A stretch of 64,000 nt of DNA from Hesperophylax magnus (GCA_026573805.1 JAIUSX010000190.1:1364001-1428000), one strand, 5' to 3'; positions 8,790 through 20,784 are shown, counted from the first letter of the stretch. Program-made: numbers and translations. Notes: generated from the letters alone by a model not told the origin.

Positions 8790-11700
8790 TCACATCACAA
8801 AGTAACCGCTTCATATGAAGAAAGAAAATATAATTTTCGAATGAACATAATTACGACGTCTGTTAAAAAGTTGAGCAACTAAAACGTATTTAAATGAAGA
8901 ATTATTAATTAATAAAAAAAATTGCATCACTTTTCTGAACCGTTCCCATAGTCAGTTCCAATTTTAAAAATCAAATTAAATCCCAGTTTCAGAGTTCATT
9001 AAACCAAGGTTACACAGTGACAAACCACAAAAATTGTTAGTTGTATTAAAAAGGAAATGTAAACTATACAATCTTTTAAAAATTTAATTTGAAGATTCTG
9101 TAAGAATAAAACAGGTAACAAAGAAAGAAAAACGTGTAACCTTTTGTGAAAAAAGCCCTCAATGTTGCGGGTCCAGGTAAAATACTTAGAAAAGAAATTA
9201 GCCTGAGTGGGAGAGACATACACAGACCCTTTGCGACCGCAATTATGCTGAAAGTATCATAACCCCTTCAATCCGCCTTAATAAAGTCATCGCGGCCTCT
9301 TTGGAGATGTAATATAATCCAATTACGAATGGTCCTGCCATAAATATTCATGGATTAGCGCCGTGAGCCGCGTCTTGGCTCTGTAACTGTGGAGGCTGCA
9401 TTCTACAATCAGATCAGATGAAAGAAGGATATGAACACTCAATAAATTGGTTCAAACATTTTGATATTTTGTTACAAATCACTTTCTTCACTTCGACATA
9501 GACGACCTCCAACAATGCAGCTATCTGTCGAGGTGTGCTACAATGTTATGTGCAGTAAGTACATGAAGATAACTGAGATATTTATTTATTAGGTACTGTT
9601 TCTACCATCGTGTACAAAAACACCCAGTAGACAGGAAAATACTATCAATTTGTTGTAATACAATATAAATACAAAGTGAACTAACTATCAATCGTAGCTG
9701 AAATGTATCGTGATCTCTAAAATTACTGAGCTCAAACTATGGGTCTAATTTCCCTTAGTCTGTATGTACTTTTATGCCTATTTGGTCTACTACACTCCTT
9801 TGCGATCTTCCACGATCATAGACTCAGTTCAGGGCCTAATTTCCTCAACTCAACTACCTATCACCCCAGCCGACAGTCCTCCTGATATTATCTGTACTGG
9901 GCTATCTTTTCTTTTAAACTAAAAGAAACACAAGAATGATATAAATATTTAGAAAGTTGACCGTCGGAGGACCGTTTTCTCCCAAGCTGACGGGTAAAAC
10001 TAAATTAAATTTAACTGTTCAAAAAGACAAAAAGATTTTTGGAATTCATTTGAAAATGCATGATCAATATTAGCGTTGCCCTTGTTGTGATTTCGTTTCA
10101 GTTCCTTGCAATTATTGTATTCTGGTTGGACCAGAAAGTCGGACACTTTCCGGTTTTGAGCTAAATGCAATAAAATTTGAGAGATTTTAAATAAACAAAT
10201 AATAATTACATAAGACAAACTACATAAGTAGTTTAGCAGGTTTAAATGTTAAATAAATAAAAAAAGGGCTTCGCGGAGTAGGTGCCTAATGGTATTGGTC
10301 AATGCAAACGAACACTTAAACATACATTTTACAGTGAGAAATAATTTTTATCTCTAGAATTCGTGACATCGTTGATGAGTTTAGACGAAAAATTGAACCT
10401 CGTTTGCAGATGTGATGGCAAATATCATGTTTTGATAAAAAAAATAAAAATCGAGGGAAAATGAATCTTATGACTCTAAATTATTTGCCATTGGTATTGT
10501 CGCATTCATTCTGGAATGAAGAGGTACTATAGTGTTGATAAATAGCTGTAGTTTCAATACCGTTCAACAGATGTCGACAGAGTGTGTAGATATAAGTTAT
10601 TGATATTAAGTTTATGTAGTTTTAAAATATTTCCAGGTGTTAACGTGAAAGACACAATATGTCGGATATATCCGAATGGTTACGGGTACAGCCGATGCTA
10701 GCCGATCTCCAGGCCGGAAGCTCAGTACGAGTTCCTTCCCTCTCCAGAACCCCGTGTTCGCTATCCACCTTCTCGTTAAAATATTACAATTTAATTATTA
10801 ACTAATTTTAAATAAACTTTTCACTAACTTTGTAAGCGTTCGTTTGATATATTATCACGAAAACATCAATAAAATAAAGATAGTGATATCCTGTGACAGA
10901 CTTTTTCATAAGTATTATATTTTAACAATGGGTAAATTTTTCGATGAGTTGGAAGCAAAAATATTTGAGTGTTGGTTTGGTATTGCTAACAATAATGGGA
11001 TCAGGCAACTACTATTTTAGATTTGAATCAGTTGATTATTTAATTATTTGCACGAACTTTGTTGATGATTTTTTAAATTGTTTAATTGTAGGAAATTTCT
11101 TTGCCAAATGTTCTATATAATTGTATACGTTCGTTGGTTTTATGGCGCGTGTTTCGTGTGTTTTGTGTATTTATGAAAAAAGTTGATTGTTTTGTTTTTA
11201 AAGAGATGACTTTAAATTATTCATGGTTAACACAAATTATGGTAATAATTGGATCAGGGTCTTCTAATATAACACATCCTCTTTGTTTTATTTAACCCCC
11301 AATGAACATCAAAATGGGTTAGTTTAGCCCTCTAGTGGTATATCTTACGAGAGTAGGAGCAGGCTGTGCGACTAATCACAAGATAGCGACTAGGTTATTT
11401 ATTTTTGTAATTCGGACACCTGCGAGAAATATTTGGGTTTTAAGTGACTGGATTAATAAAACATTACTTATGAATTAACCAACGAATTTACTAAATAACT
11501 ATCAAACCAATTCTCTGCAGAGATGAGCACCGGGCACTGGGCATATATGTATAAGGTAATATCATACTGGGATAATGATAATATATACTTGGTTAGCAGC
11601 TCACAATATTTGTCTCTGAAAGCACATGAAGACTTGCAAGGACTTAGGAATTGTGTGTGGCTCGTTTAATATTTTCGTTCTCATATTTTTAAAATTTTTA

Positions 11701-12405
11701 TTTTTGCATCTCTACGGATATTTCCCCTGGCTATACCCATCTATTTGTATCTTGTGCATGACCAATTACCATTCCTTAGAGACACGCAGAGGAATTGCTC
11801 TGATTAAATATTATATATTTTACTAAACGGTTGCGTAGCTAACATTGGAGGGGACCCCATCACTTTCCTACTCCTTCCTTACCTCCTTCAACGCACACTT
11901 TAAGACTCTAATTTTTTATTTATTTAACGGAGCTACATTTTTTAACGACTATAGATCCTCCATATACCCTGCATATCTAAGAATTATTACATTAGTTTGT
12001 GCCAGAGTCACTACACATAACCCCCCATTTTCTGTTGGTTCAATCGGTCAAATTTTTCTGTTTGGTTTCATCAATTTGTTCATGAGCACAACTCTGAGGA
12101 GACCACGTACTTCCTAAATGCAGTTGATCAAAAGAACTATATGTTTTTAATGTTCTATACAGTTAATGTTTTACTAAACATTACAAGGTTTTTGGAAATT
12201 CAAATATCTTTTTTAAACGTTACAATTAACCCCATAGGCCTAAAATCCATAATGTCGTAAAAACTTGTACAAATTGAATTGAACAAACAAAATAGATAGG
12301 TCAGTAAATCAGCCACAAAGATGATGGGTTTTGTCATGCACAAATCAAAGGAGTTGACTAACCGTGTTAGAATAGGCTGCATTTTGTATTGTTAAACTGC
12401 ACAAG
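8790..12405. other. Long unassigned stretch
   Basis: About 3.6 kb without a recognisable gene or element. Open frames (for example 8999-9223 minus, 11626-11826 plus, 11845-12117 plus) are short, have no motif and look like chance frames in AT-rich DNA. It may hold old repeats that cannot be recognised from a single copy. Confidence 0.45.
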
Positions 12406-12409
12406 AGTC

Positions 12410-13080
12410 CACACAACTACTCCCAACCATCTGTCGCCAGAGACTTTTTTAGACCCAAATTGGAGTATGTTGTAAGGCTGAAGGTATTAGGGATGGGAAG
12501 ATATTCAGATCTGGTCACCAAACAGGGCAAAGCCATTTCAATCAACGTTTCAGTTCTGAATGGTAGTCTTACACCACGGCGATACTAAGAGTAAACAGAG
12601 AAAAATCTTGTTAAAAAAGTAACAGCATGCTAAACTTTACAAAAAATATTAGTCATTCAGAATATATCAAGAACAGGTGCTCTTTTCCGAATAGATGTCA
12701 TGACGACATGCTACAATATAAGTATGTCAAAATCAATATCAGTTTTTGTATGAACACGTGTTCTGCTGTACGCATAGAACATTTGCTTTTGACTGATACT
12801 TTGTTACGAACTCTTTCAATTCATTCATTATAAGTCTGCAGTCTCATTTTTAATAGAAAAACGAATAATTTTACCAGAATTGGAATAAATTAACAGTATA
12901 TCGTATCAGTTAGTTTTATCCGTGTATCTTCCGCAAATATGCCATATATTATTTTAAATGAGTAATTTATGAAGTAACACAAATTTAAAAAATAAAATAT
13001 ACATGCGCACGCCGGGATTTGAACCTGCGACCTTCAGCTTGCTCGTCGAGAGCCTTACCACCCTAGCTTAGTGCGTAGCA
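12410..13080 (-). mobile_element. SINE family D copy with tRNA-like head, interrupted by family H
   Basis: On the minus strand the copy starts with a tRNA-like head (13080-13007) whose B box reads GGTTCAAATCC. It goes on to ATATATGGCATATTTGCGG near 12945, is interrupted by repeat family H (about 12865-12620), and resumes with the conserved body, including TTTGGTGACCAGATCTG near 12510 and a C/T-rich end near 12450. The interruption shows that family H inserted after this SINE. Confidence 0.65.
12620..12865 (-). repeat. Repeat family H, copy 2, nested in a SINE
   Basis: Matches 7740-7945 in reverse orientation (see that entry) and splits a family D SINE. The exact ends are uncertain by about 20 bp because no clear target duplication was seen. 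Confidence 0.5.
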
Positions 13081-13089
13081 ACATCGAAA

Positions 13090-13490
13090 GTGAATGTCAG
13101 GTATGGGGGCCTGAGGTAAATGGTCAAGAAATAAATACAAAAAAAGTTTTTTCGATGCCTCTCTATATAACAGAGTTCAGTTTTAGGCATTTTAGTTGAA
13201 CTATTTTTGCAAAATAAATACTATTCTAATACCATAGATGTATGGAGACGAGGCATAAAACTAGTTGAGGAATGGAAATGCGATCACATAACGTTTCGTA
13301 AATTTTAAACTTAACATCCCTTAAGTACACATTTATTACTTTTAGATTTGTTTTTAAATATTCCAACTTTAAAACAACCTAACCTTTATATAAAAACGAT
13401 AAATTCTAAATTAGATTGTTACATGTACCTATACCTTCGAATGGAGAGACATTCAATTTACATATGCATATCTCATTCAAACTATAGTTT
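13090..13490. other. Unassigned AT-rich DNA
   Basis: No recognisable content. Confidence 0.5.
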
Positions 13491-13494
13491 GCAT

Positions 13495-13653
13495 TCAATC
13501 GGTCGGTGGCTGAGTTGACATCGCATTTGGGTCTCACCCAGGTGTGTTCAATTCCTAGTATGTTCAATTCCCAGTGTGTTCAATTCCTCGGCCGGCTAAG
13601 TCCTCCATCACAACAAAATCAACATTTTCCGCTTATTGTGGTGGTAGTAGGAG
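13495..13653 (+). mobile_element. SINE family B copy 1 with triplicated B box
   Basis: The copy begins GGTCGGTGGCTGAGTTGACA, the A-box part of a tRNA-like head, and shares the body CTAAGTCCTCCATCACAACA and GTGGTGGTAGTAGGAGATTT with the copies at 13849 and 41500. The B-box region GTGTTCAATTCC appears three times in a row at about 13541-13590, whereas other copies have one. At about 13654 it breaks off into the reversed LINE tail at 13645-13692, so the 3' part is lost. Confidence 0.75.
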
Positions 13654-13692
13654 ATTTTATTTATTTATACGCCCATTGGGCTTTTACATTCC
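13645..13692 (-). mobile_element. LINE or SINE 3' tail (AAGCCC-hairpin type), reverse
   Basis: Reverse complement of the tail at 3770-3835: hairpin GCCCATTGGGC and AAATAAAT-type run. It abuts the truncated family B SINE. Confidence 0.45.
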
Positions 13693-13848
13693 TACATAGT
13701 TCATAAAAAAATATTCTGAAGATTGTAAGTTCACAATAGTAACAGTAATAATACATATAACCATATCCATTTGACATATTATAACGGCAAGTAAATAGTA
13801 AATGCATACAATAATTATTTATTAATATTTAATAATTATTTATTATAC

Positions 13849-14045
13849 GACCGGTCGGTGACCGAGTTGACATCGCGCTTGGGTCCCACTCAGGCGTAGT
13901 GTGTTCAATTCCTCGGCTGGCTAAGTCCTCCATCACAACACAAGTAACATTTTCAGCTTCCCGTGGTGGTAGTAGGATATTTTCAAATATTGTCAGGTTA
14001 TTCGTAACCCGGGAATATTTGTCTTTCTTTAAAAAAAAAAAAAAA
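13849..14045 (+). mobile_element. SINE family B copy 2, full length with poly(A)
   Basis: tRNA-derived SINE. The head reads GGTCGGTGACCGAGTTGACA (A box) with GTGTTCAATTCCTCGG (B box) about 50 bp later, which gives an RNA polymerase III internal promoter. The body has CTCCATCACAACACAAGTAAC, then TTTTCAAATATTGTCAGG and AACCCGGGAAT, and ends GTCTTTCTTT followed by A15. The same 190-bp unit occurs at 41500-41700 and, in fragments, at 14451-14500 and 51161-51212. Confidence 0.85.
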
Positions 14046-14178
14046 TTCGTAGGTATAAACCTGTTGTAAAAAAATAAAAAATATGTTTTGTTAACAAAAT
14101 ATAGAGCGTTTGACTGGTTATCGTGGCCTGTTAAATCGAGGGCGTTCGGTCTGCCATTTTACATACATATTTTAAATA

Positions 14179-14381
14179 TTTTTGCTATTTGTTTTTGGGG
14201 TGTTATGATACCGTGTTGCGCTAACTCCTTCTTTAGCCAACGTTTTGGACAACATTGCAGTGTCCATCATCAGGGCAGATGTGTTATTTGATGATGGACA
14301 CTGCAATGTTGTCCGAAACGTTGGCTAAAGAAGGAGTTAGCGCAACACGGCATAACATCCCAAAAACAAATAACAAAAATA
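14179..14381. repeat. Foldback element with hammerhead-like cores on both arms, copy 1
   Basis: Two arms of about 92 bp (14179-14271 and 14289-14381) are inverted copies with few mismatches, separated by ~17 bp, and would form a long hairpin. Each arm carries a hammerhead-like core. On the minus strand it is CTGATGA (14273-14267), stem II GGACA/TGTCC, AAAA, CGTTGGC. On the plus strand it is TTGATGA (14288-14294), the same stem II, GAAA (14315-14318), CGTTGGC. A diverged copy is at 37505-37680. This geometry is like a pair of Penelope-type terminal repeats head to head, without the coding part. Confidence 0.8.
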
Positions 14382-14450
14382 CTTTTGGCCGTGAAAATCT
14401 TAAATCATATATTTTAAATAGTTTATATAAAAAATATTGTGAAGATTATT

Positions 14451-14500
14451 AGATTTTCAAATATTGTCAGGTTATTTGTAACCCGGGAATGATTGAATTT
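14451..14500 (+). mobile_element. SINE family B tail fragment
   Basis: Only the 3' part survives: AGATTTTCAAATATTGTCAGG followed by AACCCGGGAATG. Confidence 0.65.
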
Positions 14501-14504
14501 CTTA

Positions 14505-15585
14505 ATAATATTCCAGTCGGAAATAAGTCTTCTATCTGAGAGTTTTAACAATTTAAATTCCTTCGCCAAGTGGTTGTCATTTATTGTTTCTATTGGTAGA
14601 CCTAGTTAATGGTATGTATATAAATTATCATCAACTTAATTAAGTTTCTAATGGACACCAAAGGATAATGTGAATCGGTTCCAAATAATGCACTGACTTC
14701 GGAGTCAAACAAACTTGTAACATCACTCAAGAGCATAATCGATTAGTGCATGCATTAGAATATTGCACATCAAATAAGATTCTCAAAGGGTGCACCTGTA
14801 ATACTTGTATCGCTATCCACCCTGACTCCCGTGGTTCAGGGGGGTAGAAGAATCTAATTTGTACCACATTTACATTCCTGACGACCCTCTCCACCCCTGG
14901 CTTCTACCTGGACTGGAGGTTTATGCGCTTCGTTATAAGGGTATCGGGTTTAGAGGAAGGAGAAATGTGGGAAAGGGTTAGTGGAGCAAGTTATTGCTAA
15001 AATATGTTTTACAAGTGAAAATCACGAGAAAAGCTCTAAGCTTGCTAAGTTAAAAGTATAGAAAAAAATTATAATATATATTCACATATGTAAACAATAA
15101 ACCTTTGTGTACAAACTTAGAACAATAGGTTTCTTTAAATTTTATAATGCCATGCTAAATATTATTAGAGCATCGGTATACTTGTTTTGTGTAATTCTTT
15201 ATAAAAGGCATGCGTACAGGTTTTTCATCAGATGTCAGTCGATAACACAAAAGTTTACTAAACAAAAACAAAGTTACTTATTCCGTGTCATTTCAAGTTT
15301 ATGGTACAATCTAATCTGCATATTAATACAATGAAACCGTCCTAAAAATCATCAAAACTAGCAGATAAAACCCGCTGCCGCCGTTTGAAAACTTCAACGG
15401 TTCTTTTCGAAAATGACAGAGGGCGCCACTTCCATTTACAACAATCTTAAACTGTACAGTCATTAAGATAATAATAGAGATATTGACTATGAAAAATTGC
15501 AATCACTATTTTTTTTATAGGGATAATACGTCCTATCACGCTTAAAACATACGGTGCTAAAATCCACAATGTTATATATATAAAC
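14505..15585. other. Unassigned DNA
   Basis: A GC-richer block near 14790-14990 looks like part of an old repeat but does not match the families above clearly. Near 15417-15430 AGAGGGCGCCACT resembles the insect CTCF core. Otherwise nothing recognised. Confidence 0.35.
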
Positions 15586-15588
15586 CTT

Positions 15589-15940
15589 TTACAAAGTATA
15601 TGAATGTCTGTTCCGTTTTGTATTTTCTTTTACTTCATCTGCATATTCTTCATCTTCATCATTTTTGCCTTGAGAACTAGAACTTGGGAATAAGACTACG
15701 AACTTTATATATGATATAATATTAGGAAGGAAATCAATATTTAAGAATGGTAGGATCACAACAGAAGTGAACTTGAGACTAGAAGAGACCCATGTTGTAG
15801 GACATTCATTCCACAGCCAAAGTGTTGAATTGTATGCGAGAGAATTGTAGAAGCGACACGCTCTCTCGTGAAAAACGTCAACTATGTACAAATTTTGGGC
15901 GCGCTTTTGGCATGTTTTCCGACAGTGCAACGGTATGAAA
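15589..15940 (-). pseudogene. C-terminal fragment of a non-LTR retrotransposon ORF2
   Basis: On the minus strand the frame includes NLYIVDVFHERACRFYNSL and then LWNECPTTW. This matches the pattern near the C-terminus of many insect LINE polymerases, where a line such as YxVDxxxxRTxRFxNSF is followed by LWNxLP. Only about 100 codons at the extreme C-terminus survive; the reverse transcriptase core is missing. Similarity is by motif pattern only. Confidence 0.5.
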
Positions 15941-16154
15941 AGGTCTAATTTTTAAAACGGTACATGGGTTATTCTGATATCGTCTTCACAACGCTTTTCA
16001 GATTATGTGTGTCAGCGTACGTCCATGGTTAAACTCACTTTGCTCCCTGCTATCCATAGCCTGAGGGATTGTCGGATCCCAATTTTATTAGGGTTTGTGT
16101 TGAGAAATTACTTGGCGTTTCTGAGCTGTTCTTCAGAAGGGTAAAATTAGGTTC

Positions 16155-16345
16155 AGAAATGCATTTGACATTTGTTTCGATAGCTCTTGAAAATGTTATC
16201 AAAGACCGCGAGTTTCTTGTTGACTAAATTCTTGTTGATGATGCCACCAACATATTGAAATGTTCAACTTTGTTGATGGTCTCCTCTTTGTTTTCTCTGA
16301 AGCACAAAAAACTCCACGGTGAATCGCATTACTTTGCCCGCAACG
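16155..16345 (-). repeat. Diverged repeat shared with 37745-37910
   Basis: On the minus strand, GAGGAGACCATCAA, ACTCGCGG and CAAGAGCTATCGAA occur in the same order and roughly the same spacing as on the plus strand at 37750-37905. It is a repeat, probably part of a larger old element, of unknown type. Confidence 0.45.
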
Positions 16346-16349
16346 TGGA

Positions 16350-18940
16350 TCTGAATTTGTAACTTGTTGAGTGTGCGGTAGAAAATGTAATGAGCTGCAA
16401 CTCTTCGTCTCCTGGTGACTAACTTGATAGGACGGGTGTGGGAGGTAGGTATGGACTAAATTAAAAAAATAAAACTAATATACTTTATGCCCGAACAACA
16501 TTATTAAAAATTATTAAATTTGCCACTCCGGCAGAACCGCATTCGATACTTCAACGTTCGGCCAGAAAACATATACGTGGACATCAAACACACTCCACGA
16601 GTCGAGTAGCTTTAACATATTTGTTATAATATTGCTCTCGACATATCTCGCCTGACAGTCCCGAGTTCAATAATATTTCTCAAAGTTTCAGGACACAAAT
16701 ATGTCCGGACACCCAGCGAGAGCTGTGTACCGTGCAGTGCCAGCGCTTGGTGACTAACTTCGGACAGGTCGGGCGACTGGCGCAACTTGGAGAAGTGATG
16801 AACAAAGGTATTCAAAGTGTAAACATTTTTTGTTTTAAAATATAACCGTTTTAATTTATTGTATTATAATGTGTAAAATAGTTATATTTTGAAAAATTCT
16901 GTTTGGTACACCTGCTGATGATATTAAAGACAATGATAAAATCGAAGTAATTCAAAATAACTTACATTTTGTTACAGGTTATTTATAAGATCTAATAATA
17001 AAACAGAGCCAGCTTCATACTTTATAATTGAGGCATCACATAAATGTATTTTTTCCAATAATATCCAATGTCGGAATAAGATTCAACTTTCAGGCTGATT
17101 TTTTCGCTTTTCTAGAAGAATCTAGAAGTTAACTACAGAAGAAATAAAATGACCACCTTTATGAAACGAAAAGTTTCGAACGCAATTTGAAAAAAAAACT
17201 ATTACTCTTGGTGTACGAATTTTTAATTAATTATTTTCATGTGAAACGAAAAAAAAATCAGGTAACAGAAACGTTTGTAATAAATTTGTCTATTATTATT
17301 AGAAATTTTAATTACAAAAACGTAACGTAATCCGTTTTTATTATGTTTATGTTCGAATTCAAAAATTTTATGTAGGTATGTTTAAAAATTGTTTATTAAA
17401 ATTTGAGAGCGTATTTTAACACTTTTTAAAGGCAGTTTTTAGTTTTCGGATACGTTCAGAAATATTCCATTTATTTTAATTTTATTGCAAAGCGGAAATA
17501 CTCCGACCTTCTATCAAAATACGAAAAGCATTAATGTACCTGCGCGCTCCATACGCTCTTTTGTCCTATTCAAAGTGGTTCAATGCAAAACAATTGTGAT
17601 GTAAAATTGTATGTATGTAATAATTACAATAACACGATATCTAAAGTGCACAATTTCAATTGCGAGGTAAGTAAACATAATAATCATCCATAAAATAGTA
17701 TTTTTTGACATGTCATGAGTAATTTCCTATTGCTGTTTATTCAATTCTTAACTAACCAACACGCCGTTTCCTCGCAGAGGCAGACTTGCATTCTTTGCGG
17801 ATCTCCACATTGCCCTCACGATCATTCATAGTTTTACCACACATACCATTCAGGGATCTTATTTCTACAGCATCACTCTTCTTTCATCCTTCATCTACCA
17901 GCAATATCAGCACTCCATTGTGGACTGCTGGCTTCGCTTATTTTGACAATATTTCACTTCATTAATGGAGCTTCCTGCATTTAATATTTTTTTCAAAATC
18001 TCTATCAGCCGTCCCATCTCTCGTAAACATACTTTCCAAATACAATTATAAAATTCTGTTATGAATTTAATTTGTGTATCCTATAATATAATAATATTAT
18101 GATGTTTGTTTTGTTTTATAAAATTCTGTTAATTTCTTAACCCAAGGAGGAAATCAATAATATGTTGCATTTTACTGTAATGTAAAACAATAAAAAACGT
18201 TAGAATTCAACTATTGAAATCCCAAATAAAATAAATACAAATGAAATATATAATAAATATATGTGAAAGTTTGAGCACCGAAAGTCAAACACCTGAATTT
18301 GAAGATCGCTTCCCACAGCTCTGCACTCGTACAACGGCTGGTGTATATTGGGTACAGCACCGGGTACTGTGCTTGGGTACAGCGGCAGAGTATTGCGGGA
18401 TATTGGTACTCGTCCCAGGGAGAGAATCCCACTTAAGTGTTTCTGAAACTGCACCGAGATTTGATAGTACTAAAAGACACTTATTTTATTTTTATAGTAT
18501 GTATGTATTTTGGTAGTCGGTCGAAGTTTTTTGCAAAATTATTTCTTTTTAGTGTTTTAGTTACAAAAATGATTAAAAAATTCATTAGGAAATATATTAA
18601 TTTTAGTAATTATATTCAATTCACATGGATTCCACGTGAAACCGTTATATTTTCTAAGACTATTTTTTATTATTGGCAATGCAGCGTTAATTAGTTACAA
18701 TCGTTTAATAATACCACGTTGTAAGAGTTAATTTTTAAATTAGTTTGATAAAATGTTCTTACATTATTATTTAGTATATTTCATGTACGGGTAAAACATT
18801 TGTTTTTTTTTCTTTATTCATAAAAATATGTTTGGATACAGGTTTTTTACATGCTTTTCATACTATTATACAGCGAATGGTTCATTCAATTTCTTCAAAG
18901 ATGTAATAAACTTTATCAATTATATTTTCTTATGTGACAG
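16350..18940. other. Long unassigned stretch
   Basis: AT-rich sequence without recognised genes. Overlapping frames at 18200-18516 on both strands have no motif. An irregular GC-richer segment at 18300-18440 is not assigned. Confidence 0.4.
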
Positions 18941-18949
18941 AGTTTCTCC

Positions 18950-19045
18950 CAAGAGTCCCAACTATCCGGAACCAGTGGGACTGTGCGCGACAAGTTGTGC
19001 GTGACGTGAGTACATACCGTTAGTATACACCCAGGGTCGGCGCCG
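18950..19045 (+). repeat. Repeat family E, copy 1, with two minisatellite-like units
   Basis: CCAAGAGTCCCAACTATCC and GGAACCAGTGGGACTGTG match 51085-51120. Next to it are two 13-bp units (GTGAGTACATACC and similar) like those of the array at 19273-19386, so the array probably grew from this local sequence. Confidence 0.5.
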
Positions 19046-19272
19046 AGCCAAACGGAGCCTGGCGCGAGTTATATTTTGACCCCCTCTTGTCAAAACCAGT
19101 AGAGACCTGGGTAGGTGATCACTGTAATCAAAAATATTCGGATGATTTTAATTTTTGTGTAGCGTTTGTACAGTTAGGCGTTAGGTATTATCAACGCATT
19201 GGAGCCTTGACAATACGGCGCCCGGAGCGGGTTGCTCCAATTGCGCACACATAGGGCCGGACCTGAAAACCG

Positions 19273-19386
19273 TAAATACACACTGTGAGTACACACCGTG
19301 AGTACACACCTTGAGTACACACCGTAAATACACACCGTGAGTACACACCGTGAGTACACACTGTGAGTACACACCTCGAGTACACA
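19273..19386. repeat. 13-bp minisatellite, about nine copies
   Basis: Unit CACACCGTGAGTA with variants such as CACACTGTGAGTA and CACACCTTGAGTA. The period is not a multiple of three, so all minus-strand frames run open through it and give false 13-residue repeat proteins (VYSRCVLTVCTHG type). There are no spacers, so it is not a CRISPR array. Confidence 0.9.
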
Positions 19387-19924
19387 CATACTTTCGTACC
19401 TAATAATATGTTTCATGCTGCTTTTTGTTTTCTCTTTGGGATCAAATCAAACCCACGATCTACAAACTAGAATCAAATTTCTATATCATTACACCACGAC
19501 GGAGGAAATGGTAGGTTCACGTAAATCAAATTTATTCAAATAAGGTTTTTACTCATCGATGCGCTTTTGAAGAGCACCCGACCGGGTAAGAGGATTGGTT
19601 GATAAAGAGGGACTTAACGCTTCAAGTGCTGAATGTGACTCTGAAAATTATTCCAAGTTTAAATGGACTTTAAACTTTGAAAAGCTGGTGCGAAATGTTC
19701 ACAGGAAACAGAAATTCAAATCAAATGGACGTTTTTGCAATTTACCAGCCTGTACTAGAGAGAAAAAAAAACTTTTAATCACTGGAATTAGAAATTAATT
19801 TTATTTTTAAATAACTACAATTAAGATTAAGAAAAAAACATTATTTAGTTAATCTTGTGAAAGTTTCTTGTAAATAATAACAACTTCTTCTCAATAAAAC
19901 ACCGTGTATTTAATTTTACTAAAA

Positions 19925-20345
19925 ACTCTCATAATCAGGAACAAGTGTGTAGGACGGCCTGGAGGCCAACGTCCGCTTTATTAAGGTAAAAACACACTGG
20001 GTTGCCGTACGCTACGTAAGCAATGCAATTTTATATCTGGACTAATTACAATTATAAGACAGAACAAAGCTACGAATTGAATCTGCTGACAAGAACACGT
20101 AAACAAAACATAAAAAATAAACTTCATATCAACTGACGCGCCACTTACTTACAAACTAAGAACCACTTGCATGTACAGAACCTTTGTGCACGCTGACCTC
20201 GGGATGTAGTAATGCATATATCGCGTACGTCGAAACAGTGTGTTTCTGCCTTAATGCGCTTAAACTTTCTGTTGCTAAAAACCTCAATACTAGCCCACCT
20301 CAATTCTGATGGAGGGGCAAACCTATAGTCTATAACCTCTAAGAT
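19925..20345 (+). repeat. Repeat family F, copy 1
   Basis: Its ends match 43005-43145 in reverse: GACGGCCTGGAGGC at one side and TAGCCCACCTC with TGGAGGGGCAAAC at the other. The middle of the 43-kb copy is deleted. Type unknown. Confidence 0.5.
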
Positions 20346-20366
20346 TTATGTACACTAGAACTATTT

Positions 20367-20780
20367 ACAATTCGGGAGGCGGGTTTGGGTACCTCCGCCC
20401 CGGGAGCCATTTATTGGATAACCAACACCTCTGCCATAGGTCATCCCAAGTGGTTCACTACGTTTGGTGATTTAGCAGGGGTGCCCGGGTTCGTCTGGTG
20501 AGGTGTGTTCAGCATGCGCCTGCCCACCAGCTGCGTGGCGTGCCAGATCGGGAGAAGCTAGTTTGGTAGCTCCAACTGGTATCTCGACCCATCGCCTTGC
20601 GCCGCAGTGGGAGGGATGTATTCATATGTCCGTCATTCCTGGACAAACTGATCCCTAGATTCATAAGCAACCCTCATACCCTTTACCTTCCTCTCCTTAA
20701 ACCCCTCAATACATTATCCCAAAAGATGACATACGCCCTGAGGGAAATTATTTTCCTGAGGACCTCCTTTGTGGGGTAAA
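20367..20780 (+). repeat. Repeat family C, copy 1
   Basis: About 410 bp shared by at least five copies in this window (20.4, 24.8, 28.9, 51.9 kb and 56.3 kb reverse). Blocks in order: GGGAGGCGGG, CCATTTATTGGATAACC, GGTGCCCGGGTTC, GCCAGATCGGGAGA, TCGACCCATCGCCTTG, CAGTGGGAGGGATG, and AAAGATGACAT with CTGAGGGAAATTATTTTC at the end. It has no A or B box that I can see, no open frame kept among copies and no clear terminal repeat. I take it as a non-autonomous retroelement or the conserved end of a larger element. Confidence 0.8.
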
Positions 20781-20784
20781 TTTA

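Noticed and set aside
18200..18516. Genes on either strand
   Set aside because: Three overlapping frames of similar length on both strands without motifs; likely chance in a GC-richer patch.
19273..19386. CRISPR array
   Set aside because: The 13-bp units are directly adjacent without spacers and the DNA is eukaryotic.
19174..19416. Overlapping minus-strand frames with 13-residue repeats
   Set aside because: They are produced by the 13-bp minisatellite reading open in every frame; no start context or non-repeat domain.
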